DNA of 6,260 bases, from contig CALPVI020000113.1 of the NCBI GenBank assembly GCA_943326975.2, forward strand, positions 1 to 6,260, in the 5' to 3' direction. This document shows positions 1 to 5,299 of the stretch, one piece after another. The translations under genes were made by a program, and so were the position numbers. The notes under the pieces were generated by a model. That model did no database searches, was not told the DNA's origin, and was given only the letters and a program-made list of their open reading frames with translations. The DNA is from Actinomyces viscosus (GTDB lineage: Bacteria > Bacteroidota > Bacteroidia > Flavobacteriales_D > Crocinitomicaceae). The first letter of the stretch is position 1, and each line of letters starts with the position of its first letter.

Positions 1-309
1 AAAGAAGGAGAAAAAGTAACCATGGAAATGGTGAAAGATGGCTATGCATTTCTTGATTTAAATGGAAAAGGTCGTTTTTATAATATTTATGAATTTAAAT
101 CATTTTCTGATATTGAACCCGAAGTAAGGAATTGGTCTGCGAGCAATGAAGATAATGGATATACATTTTTAGATGCAATCGTTATTAATAATTTTGCTCA
201 AAAAATTATTGCTGATTTTTACCTTAAAGTGAACAAACCTAAACAAACTACTAAGATCTTCAATTCTATTGATAAAGCCGTAGATTGGGTAGTTTCTCAA
301 ATGAAATAA
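1..309 (+). CDS. STAS/SpoIIAA-like small protein, 5' end outside the window (partial)
   Basis: The frame is open from base 1 to the TAA at 307-309 (102 residues visible). The first in-frame ATG is at 22, and an AAGGAG-like stretch lies at 5-10, so a 95-residue protein starting there is possible. I prefer a start upstream of the window. The codons before that ATG read KEGEKVT, and this continues naturally into EMVKDGYAFL, as I recall from Bacteroidota STAS-like proteins (the DUF7793 type), in which a short beta strand comes first. The C-terminal half also fits that family: a hydrophobic strand (DAIVINN), a helix, the F/Y-LK-NKPK turn, and a final 'TKIFNSIDKAVDWV' strand-helix. No signal peptide or membrane segment is seen, so it is probably cytoplasmic. 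Related proteins have no firmly known role. The gene converges on the aminotransferase, with 4 bases between stop codons and no terminator hairpin in between. Family assignment is from memory and moderate; the coding call is firm. Confidence 0.75.
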   Translation, partial: KEGEKVTMEMVKDGYAFLDLNGKGRFYNIYEFKSFSDIEPEVRNWSASNEDNGYTFLDAIVINNFAQKIIADFYLKVNKPKQTTKIFNSIDKAVDWVVSQMK

Positions 310-313
310 TCAA

Positions 314-1504
314 CTAATCCCTAGTTTCATTAATTGATTCAATTATAATATTTGCTGCCTTTATAATCTGCTCTTCGGTAATTGTAAGCGGTGGTGATAA
401 TCTAAAACTGTAAGGATGAGATAAAAACCAAAAACTAATCAATCCTTTTTCTAAACATCGTTTTACAACTCTTTCAACTCTTTCAAATGATTCCATATCA
501 AAAGCGAACATCATACCGATTCTTCGAATTTCTTTTATTTCATCATTCTGCCTGATCAAATCTTCTAAAAGTTTTCCTAATCTTTCTACTTCATCAAATC
601 TTATCTCCGTTTCCATTACTTCAAGACAAGCCAAACCAGATGCGCAAACTACAGGATGTCCTCCAAATGTTGTGATATGTCCTAACATGGGATTGTAAGT
701 GAATTCATATAAATTTTCATAAGAAGAAACTAAAGCACCTATCGCCATACCTCCCCCTAAAGCTTTACCTAAGGTCAAAACATCTGGAACTATATTAAAA
801 TGTTCAAAAGCAAACATCTTTCCTGTTCTACCTATGCCACATTGAATTTCATCAAAAATGAGCAGCGCTCCAACTTCCGTACATCTATCTCTAAGCGCTT
901 TCATAAATGATGAAGAAGGTACACGTACCCCTGCATCCCCTTGAACAGTTTCTATAATTACGCCTGCTGTTTTTTCAGTTATATGAATTAAATCGATTTC
1001 ATAATTAAATCGGAGGAACTTAACATCTGGTAATAATGGTCTAAAAGCTTGTTTTTTAATTTCATTTCCAGAAACAGACATTGATCCATGTGTTGACCCA
1101 TGATATGAACCTCTGAATGAAACTAATTCTGTTCTACCCGTTACTCTTTTTGCTAATTTCAATGCTGCTTCATTAGCTTCAGTTCCTGAATTTACAGTGT
1201 AGACACAATTTAAATTTTGAGGTAAAAGAGAAACTAATTTTTTTGCAAAATTTAATTGAGAATCTTGAATAAATTCTCCATACACCATTACATGTAAATA
1301 TTTATCAATTTGATTTTTTAAAGCAGAAATTACTTTAGGGTGATTATGACCTATATTGTTAACAGCAACGCCTGCAATCATATCCATATATGCCTTACCA
1401 GCTTTATCATAAATATAAACACCATCTGCTTTTTCTACATCAATCAAATATGGACTTTGGTTTGTCTGTCCTTGAATCTTTAAAAAATCATTAATTGAAC
1501 TCAT
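314..1504 (-). CDS. class III PLP-dependent aminotransferase (acetylornithine/ornithine aminotransferase-like)
   Basis: Cytoplasmic fold-type I aminotransferase of 396 residues, the usual length for this family. Visible motifs: the cofactor phosphate loop NSGTEAN (residues 105-111), SYHG (133-136) whose aromatic residue stacks on the PLP ring, DEIQ (218-221) with Asp218 expected to bind the pyridine nitrogen, the Schiff-base lysine Lys247 in TLGKALGGG, TFGGHP (279-284), and Arg368 in the FRLSPPL motif near the C-terminus, expected to bind the substrate carboxylate. All key residues are present, so it should be active. The frame can be extended two codons to a TTG at 1510, but the ATG at 1504 is the more plausible start. 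Close Bacteroidota relatives are usually named only 'aspartate aminotransferase family protein'. No arginine, lysine or other amino-acid pathway gene lies beside it, so the substrate is not settled. It lies directly downstream of an intrinsic terminator that ends the transketolase operon. Confidence 0.93.
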   Translation of the reverse strand: MSSINDFLKIQGQTNQSPYLIDVEKADGVYIYDKAGKAYMDMIAGVAVNNIGHNHPKVISALKNQIDKYLHVMVYGEFIQDSQLNFAKKLVSLLPQNLNCVYTVNSGTEANEAALKLAKRVTGRTELVSFRGSYHGSTHGSMSVSGNEIKKQAFRPLLPDVKFLRFNYEIDLIHITEKTAGVIIETVQGDAGVRVPSSSFMKALRDRCTEVGALLIFDEIQCGIGRTGKMFAFEHFNIVPDVLTLGKALGGGMAIGALVSSYENLYEFTYNPMLGHITTFGGHPVVCASGLACLEVMETEIRFDEVERLGKLLEDLIRQNDEIKEIRRIGMMFAFDMESFERVERVVKRCLEKGLISFWFLSHPYSFRLSPPLTITEEQIIKAANIIIESINETRD

Positions 1505-1521
1505 ATACAATCAATAAAATG

Positions 1522-1554
1522 AAAATAAAAAAAGCCCAGAAGTTTTTCTGGGCT
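1522..1554 (-). terminator. intrinsic terminator after the transketolase C subunit
   Basis: A perfect 9-bp stem pairs 1533-1541 (AGCCCAGAA) with 1546-1554 (TTCTGGGCT) around the 4-base loop GTTT. On the minus strand the hairpin is followed by seven T, one A and four T (1533 down to 1522). There is no T-tract on the plus-strand side, so it acts only on minus-strand transcription. It begins 16 bases after the stop codon of the transketolase C subunit, the normal place for an operon end. Oddly, the aminotransferase start codon follows only 17 bases after the T-tract. Confidence 0.9.
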
Positions 1555-1570
1555 CAGTTAAAAAAATCGA

Positions 1571-2527
1571 TTATTTTTTTCTCTCAATCACTTTTAATAC
1601 GGCATCAACAATATTTTCAGTATCAATTTTGTATTTCGTCATTAATTCCATCGGAGTTCCACTTTCTCCAAATGAATCATCAACGCCAACAAATTCTTGT
1701 GGTACTAAATCATTTTGAATTAAAACTTGGGCAACTGAGTCACCTAACCCTCCATTTATCATATGTTCTTCTGCTGTAACAACACATCTTGTTTTAGCTA
1801 CAGAACGCAAAATCGCTTCCTTATCTAAAGGCTTGATAGTATGCATATTAATCAATTCCACAGAAACACCTTTAGCCTCTAATACCTTTGCTGCTTCTAT
1901 TGATTTCCATACTAAATGCCCACATGCAATAATAGTTACATCAGTACCTTCAATAATAGTATCTGCTTTTCCAATTACAAATTCAGCATCTGGTTTTACA
2001 AATATTGGCATAACAGGTCTACCAAATCTTAAATAAACTGGACCTTCATGGTCAGCAATTGCAATTGTTGCTTGTTTTGTTTGATTAAAATCTGCAGGAA
2101 CAATTACAGTCATATTTGGTAACATTTTCATCATTCCAATGTCTTCCAAAATCTGATGTGTAGCTCCATCTTCTCCTAAAGTCAATCCAGCATGTGAAGC
2201 ACAAATTTTTACATTTTTCTTAGAATAAGCTACTGCTTGTCTAATTTGATCATATACACGACCCGTAGAGAAATTTGCAAAAGTACCCGTGTAAGGTATT
2301 TTTCCGCCTACCGTCATTCCCGCAGCCATACCTATCATGTTTGCTTCAGCAATTCCAATTTGAAAAAAACGTTCTGGAAATTCTTTTAAAAAAGCATCCA
2401 TTTTCAAAGAGCCTGTTAAATCTGCACATAAAGCAACAACTTCGCTGTTTCTTTTACCTACCTCTAACAATCCTTCACCAAAACCTGAACGAGTGTCTTT
2501 GTTTCCTAATACTTCAATATCAATCAT
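1571..2527 (-). CDS. transketolase, C-terminal subunit (pyrimidine-binding plus C-terminal domains)
   Basis: Second half of a split transketolase, 318 residues. Transketolase moves a two-carbon unit between sugar phosphates (xylulose-5-P to ribose-5-P or erythrose-4-P) in the non-oxidative pentose phosphate pathway, using thiamine diphosphate (ThDP). This subunit carries the ThDP pyrimidine-binding domain (about 1-170) and the C-terminal domain (about 185-315). Seen directly: ADLTGS (35-40); GIAEANMIG with Glu61, which matches the glutamate that activates the ThDP aminopyrimidine; SHAGLTLGEDGATHQ (111-125), whose Asp120 and His124 match substrate-binding residues; and YLRFGRP (165-171). TAEEHMINGGLG (251-262) belongs to the C-terminal domain. 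The start is an ATG 9 bases after the stop of the VWA gene. It cannot work alone, because the diphosphate/Mg2+ site lies in the N subunit at 3893-4735. In related bacteria the two halves are normally adjacent; here a VWA gene separates them. Confidence 0.95.
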   Translation of the reverse strand: MIDIEVLGNKDTRSGFGEGLLEVGKRNSEVVALCADLTGSLKMDAFLKEFPERFFQIGIAEANMIGMAAGMTVGGKIPYTGTFANFSTGRVYDQIRQAVAYSKKNVKICASHAGLTLGEDGATHQILEDIGMMKMLPNMTVIVPADFNQTKQATIAIADHEGPVYLRFGRPVMPIFVKPDAEFVIGKADTIIEGTDVTIIACGHLVWKSIEAAKVLEAKGVSVELINMHTIKPLDKEAILRSVAKTRCVVTAEEHMINGGLGDSVAQVLIQNDLVPQEFVGVDDSFGESGTPMELMTKYKIDTENIVDAVLKVIERKK

Positions 2528-2536
2528 GACTTTACT

Positions 2537-3892
2537 TTATAAATTTATAGAAGTTGTTTTATTCGATGTTATTCTTACGTCTTTAACAATTGTATTTGAA
2601 GACGATTTTAAATTTTTATCTCTATATACGATTCTGTAATTACCAGGCTGTAACTGCCAATTACCTGTTTTTGTTTCTTGATCTAAATTACATACCCATT
2701 CAACATCGCCATTTTCAGCAACAACAAATACCTGTCCAACAATCAAATGTCCTGTTTTATAACTTAAATAACCTGGAGCTAAAATATCAATTGTTTGCGT
2801 ACTACTTTGGGTTACATCTACATCATAATACAATCTTGGAAGTGTTAATACCTCTAATTTGTATTTACCTACAATATATTTATCAATGGTATTTATTTGT
2901 TGAACGTTTATTGTAGTTGAGTTTGCAACCGATTGAGTTATCCTAGTCTCCAAATGATAGGGCTTCGCAGCATTTACATAACGTACTTTAATGAAACCTT
3001 GAGGAGCATCTACAACTATTGTGTTATGAACATTTTTTTGAATTGTAATTCCTTTTTTTTCAACCTTTGGTAAAGTATTAACTACTAAATCATATTTAAA
3101 CTTTGGATCAACAATTAGGGTGTCTGGATTTCCAAATTGATTAATTGTATGCGTATAGGTATATTTCAAATTTTTAGTGCCCGCTTCATACAAAAACATG
3201 GTAACATCTGTTTCTTTAGGGCTTTTAGTAATATCATTTAAATTTATTTGAACGGTTGTATTGTATAATACAGTAGAAATAACTTTCGTTAAAACACTTT
3301 TAAATGCATCTTTTGTTTCCGCATCTGCATAAGTACCAATACAATTAAACTTATCAAGATAAGATAAATCCATTCCTAATCCTATAACAAATGGAGTAAC
3401 TTTTACTCCTTTATCTTTCAATTTCTTTGCTATTACACATGGATCATTATCACATGCCTCTAAACCATCAGTAATTAAGATAATTACATTTCTAGTTGTT
3501 ACGTCAGGGAAATCGCTTGCTGCTGCTTCAAGAGAACGTGCAATAGGAGTTGTTCCTTTCGCTTCAATTGAAATAATACGATTTTTAATTCTAGTAAAAT
3601 TATCTACCGCAAAAGGAACCTCCAACTTTGTATCATTGCAATCTTGATAAGTTGCAGTAATTGGTGATTGATGACCATAAACTCTTAAAGCAATTTCTAA
3701 ATTTGGTGTTCCCTCTAATCCATCAACTGCTTGAGCTAATAATTCTTTTGCTGCTTGAATTCTAGTTTGACTTCCATCCCAACGAGCATTCATACTATTA
3801 GATGCATCTAAAATAAATAGAATACGTGTCTTTTCTTGCCCAAATAGTTGAGAGCAAAATAAAAAAGCTAGTATGAATAAAAATTGTTTCAA
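2537..3892 (-). CDS. secreted VWA-domain protein, TTG start, nested between the transketolase subunits
   Basis: 451-residue exported protein. Residues 1-19 are a signal peptide (MKQ, a hydrophobic core, LFGQ), probably cut by signal peptidase I; Cys13 is not in a proper lipobox. A von Willebrand factor A domain follows (about 22-208) with a complete metal-binding MIDAS site: DASNS (Asp29, Ser31, Ser33), GTTP (Thr114/115) and TDG (Asp142). Paired cysteines such as 147/152 in EACDNDPC fit an oxidising, extracytoplasmic site. The rest (about 210-451) is beta-rich and looks like three degenerate modules of about 76 residues: KYDLVVNTLPKV (266-277) and KYKLEVLTLPRL (343-354), with a weaker third at 418. 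The start codon is TTG at 3892-3890, immediately after the TAA of the transketolase N subunit and in its frame. No in-frame ATG precedes Met34, which lies inside the MIDAS motif, so TTG is required to keep the signal peptide. VWA domains generally bind proteins; the ligand is unknown and no link to sugar metabolism is evident. Confidence 0.9.
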   Translation of the reverse strand: MKQFLFILAFLFCSQLFGQEKTRILFILDASNSMNARWDGSQTRIQAAKELLAQAVDGLEGTPNLEIALRVYGHQSPITATYQDCNDTKLEVPFAVDNFTRIKNRIISIEAKGTTPIARSLEAAASDFPDVTTRNVIILITDGLEACDNDPCVIAKKLKDKGVKVTPFVIGLGMDLSYLDKFNCIGTYADAETKDAFKSVLTKVISTVLYNTTVQINLNDITKSPKETDVTMFLYEAGTKNLKYTYTHTINQFGNPDTLIVDPKFKYDLVVNTLPKVEKKGITIQKNVHNTIVVDAPQGFIKVRYVNAAKPYHLETRITQSVANSTTINVQQINTIDKYIVGKYKLEVLTLPRLYYDVDVTQSSTQTIDILAPGYLSYKTGHLIVGQVFVVAENGDVEWVCNLDQETKTGNWQLQPGNYRIVYRDKNLKSSSNTIVKDVRITSNKTTSINL

Positions 3893-4735
3893 TTAATAAT
3901 CCCCCAATGTTTCCTCTAATTGATTTAACGCAGATATTAATTGTTCTGCATTAGGAGCTGTACCATGCCATTTATGCGTTCCAACCATATAATCAACACC
4001 TTGACCCATTTCAGTTTTCATAATAATAACAATTGGCTTTCCATTTCCAGTCAATGACTTTGCTTTCGCTAATACATTTTTTAATGCATCAATATCATGA
4101 CCATCAACTGATAAAACTTCCCAACCAAATGCTTCCCATTTTTGTGCCAAATTTCCTAAAGACAAAACTTGATCTACATCTCCGTCAATTTGACGTCCAT
4201 TGTAGTCTATTGTAGCAATTACATTATCAATTTTGTAAGCACTTGCATACATTGCTGCTTCCCAAATTTGACCTTCTTGTAACTCTCCATCACCATGTAA
4301 AGTATATACAATTGAATTGTCTCCATTTAATTTTTTGGTTTGGCATGTACCCAATGCACAAGATAAACCTTGACCTAAAGAACCTGAAGCCATTCTAATT
4401 CCAGGTAAATTTTTGTCCGTTGAAGGATGACCTTGTAAACGAGAAGATAATCTTCTGAATGAACCTAACTCATTAACAGGGAAATAACCTGAGCGTGCTA
4501 AAACACTATACCAAACTGGTGAAATATGGCCATTAGAAAGATAAAAAACATCTTCTCCTTTTGCATTCATTGAAAAATTTGAAGCGTTGTGTTTCATCAC
4601 ATCAAAATACAATACAGTTAAGAAATCTGCACAACCTAATGAACCACCTGGGTGACCAGAACTTACATCTGAAACCATTCTTACTATATCTCTTCTAACT
4701 TGTGAAGCTATTCTTTTTAATTCTAATGTTTCCAT
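3893..4735 (-). CDS. transketolase, N-terminal subunit (ThDP diphosphate-binding)
   Basis: First half of the split transketolase, 280 residues, providing the diphosphate-binding domain of the ThDP site and partnering the C subunit at 1571-2527. The ThDP signature is clear: GDG (148-150) opening GDGELQEGQ and ending at Asn179 in DYNG; Asp149 and Asn179 are the expected Mg2+ ligands. Histidines typical of transketolase are kept: His28 in SGHPGGSLG, His70 in SNGH, His103 in GHPS and His257 in HKWHGTAP. SLGQGL (119-124) is another conserved loop. The length matches N-terminal subunits of split enzymes and there is no signal peptide. It begins with ATG, is the first gene of the minus-strand operon, and has a good -7 promoter box about 28 bases upstream. 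Its TAA stop directly touches the TTG start of the VWA gene, which suggests coupled translation. Confidence 0.95.
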   Translation of the reverse strand: METLELKRIASQVRRDIVRMVSDVSSGHPGGSLGCADFLTVLYFDVMKHNASNFSMNAKGEDVFYLSNGHISPVWYSVLARSGYFPVNELGSFRRLSSRLQGHPSTDKNLPGIRMASGSLGQGLSCALGTCQTKKLNGDNSIVYTLHGDGELQEGQIWEAAMYASAYKIDNVIATIDYNGRQIDGDVDQVLSLGNLAQKWEAFGWEVLSVDGHDIDALKNVLAKAKSLTGNGKPIVIIMKTEMGQGVDYMVGTHKWHGTAPNAEQLISALNQLEETLGDY

Positions 4736-4762
4736 TTTATCTTATTTTCTCTTTGTAAATCA

Positions 4763-4770
4763 CAAATTTA
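4763..4770 (-). promoter_or_regulatory. candidate Bacteroidota -7 promoter box for the transketolase operon
   Basis: Read on the minus strand the bases are TAAATTTG, an exact match to the TAnnTTTG -7 consensus of the Bacteroidota primary sigma factor. It lies 27 bases before the ATG of the transketolase N subunit, which would leave a leader of roughly 20 bases. No clear TTTG-type -33 element is seen at the expected distance upstream, where the sequence is CCCCTTCG followed by an A-rich stretch, so the promoter is supported by only one of its two elements. Confidence 0.55.
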
Positions 4771-4794
4771 GTTTTTTAATTTCGAAGGGGGATG

Positions 4795-4816
4795 AAAAAA
4801 AAATAAGTTTTTTTTT
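4795..4816. repeat. A9-TAAG-T9 palindromic homopolymer element in the divergent spacer
   Basis: Nine A (4795-4803), the bases TAAG (4804-4807) and nine T (4808-4816) form a perfect 9-bp A:T inverted repeat with a 4-base loop. It lies near the middle of the 156-base spacer between the divergent transketolase operon and the secreted-protein operon. It may act as an intrinsically curved or UP-like tract for one or both promoters. Runs of nine identical bases are also prone to length slippage. A terminator is unlikely because no gene ends here. Confidence 0.5.
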
Positions 4817-4832
4817 AAAAGTAATGCAACTT

Positions 4833-4850
4833 TATAAGTTGTATATAAGT
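4833..4850 (+). promoter_or_regulatory. direct repeat TATAAGT x2, period 11, upstream of the secreted-protein operon
   Basis: TATAAGT occurs at 4833-4839 and 4844-4850, so the copies are 11 bases apart, about one helical turn. They lie 41-59 bases before the ATG at 4892. This spacing would suit a regulator binding one DNA face. The first copy runs into TAAGTTG, a one-base-short version of the TAnnTTTG -7 box, so the region may hold the promoter itself. In AT-rich DNA the repeat could be chance. Confidence 0.25.
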
Positions 4851-4891
4851 CTTAAAAGTGGTAATTATAAATTATAAGAAAATAATAAACT

Positions 4892-5299
4892 ATGACGCTA
4901 ATTCAAAAAATATTGATTTTAGGTTGTTTCCTCATTACAAATACAATCTACAGTCAACAAAATCAGAACTTTACCGTTTTAGATGAAAGAAGCTTAGAAA
5001 CTGCTTTTAATGAAAATATTCATTTAAAAAGAGATGGTTATTTTCAATTATTTTATCTAATCACCATAGATTGTTCAAGTGTTTCTAAAAATGATTTCTC
5101 AATTTTAAGTGAAAAAATTAAAGCTTTAGAATCAACTAATATTATATTATCTGATATAGATAAAGGAGTTATTTCATTTACAATGAAAATGACAGAAATT
5201 ACAATTGATGAAAAAGAAATTGCTAAAAAAGTTTCAATTAGTAATGAGAAACAAATTCCTTATATAAAAATTAACCTTCAAAATATTCAACTAAAATGA
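4892..5299 (+). CDS. small exported protein of unknown function, coupled to the downstream adhesin-like gene
   Basis: 135 residues with a clear signal peptide (about 1-21; hydrophobic core ILILGCFLI, probable cleavage after NTIYS), so it acts in the periplasm or outside the cell. Cys12 lies in the hydrophobic core and does not form a lipobox. I do not recognise the mature protein. Its pattern suggests strand (about 50-60), helix (66-80), strand (83-88), strand (93-101), helix (105-114) and strand (122-134). This beta-alpha-beta-beta-alpha-beta order is that of a ferredoxin-like or heavy-metal-associated fold, but there is no CxxC metal motif and only one cysteine (Cys61) in the mature part, so this is inference only. 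The ATG start follows an A-rich leader. Its TGA stop overlaps the next gene's ATG (ATGA at 5296-5299), indicating co-transcription and probably coupled translation. Confidence 0.85.
   Translation: MTLIQKILILGCFLITNTIYSQQNQNFTVLDERSLETAFNENIHLKRDGYFQLFYLITIDCSSVSKNDFSILSEKIKALESTNIILSDIDKGVISFTMKMTEITIDEKEIAKKVSISNEKQIPYIKINLQNIQLK

Larger units (their letters stand above)
4736..4891. other. divergent intergenic spacer
   Basis: This spacer separates the minus-strand transketolase operon from the plus-strand secreted-protein pair. It holds the -7 box at 4763-4770, a G5 run at 4787-4791, the A9/T9 palindrome and the 11-base-period repeat. No riboswitch-like fold, tRNA or convincing small gene was seen. 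No Shine-Dalgarno motif precedes either start; the leaders are A-rich, as is usual in Bacteroidota. Confidence 0.7.

Noticed and set aside
331..345. TAATTG-ATT-CAATTA inverted repeat near the convergent gene ends, considered as a terminator
   Set aside because: The stem is only six AT-rich pairs, lacks a T-tract on either strand and lies inside the aminotransferase coding region.
1505..1510. TTG start for the aminotransferase two codons upstream
   Set aside because: An ATG two codons later is available, and the two extra residues add nothing conserved.
1495..1779. 94-codon open frame on the plus strand
   Set aside because: It lies antisense across the aminotransferase start, the terminator and the transketolase C gene. 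Its product looks like no known family, and the opposite strand is clearly coding.
2275..2916. Plus-strand open frames at 2275-2529 and 2590-2916 (likewise 1833-2036 and 4033-4215)
   Set aside because: All are antisense to well-supported transketolase or VWA genes and their translations are low-complexity and without recognisable domains.
3851..3892. VWA protein as a lipoprotein through Cys13
   Set aside because: The residues before it (LFC) do not make a lipobox, and a normal signal peptidase I site (LFGQ) follows a few residues later.
4785..4806. AAGGGGG followed by ATG and three AAA codons to TAA: a possible four-codon leader peptide
   Set aside because: The purine run touches the ATG, leaving no room for ribosome binding, and the rest is the A9 run. 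No downstream attenuator hairpin was found.
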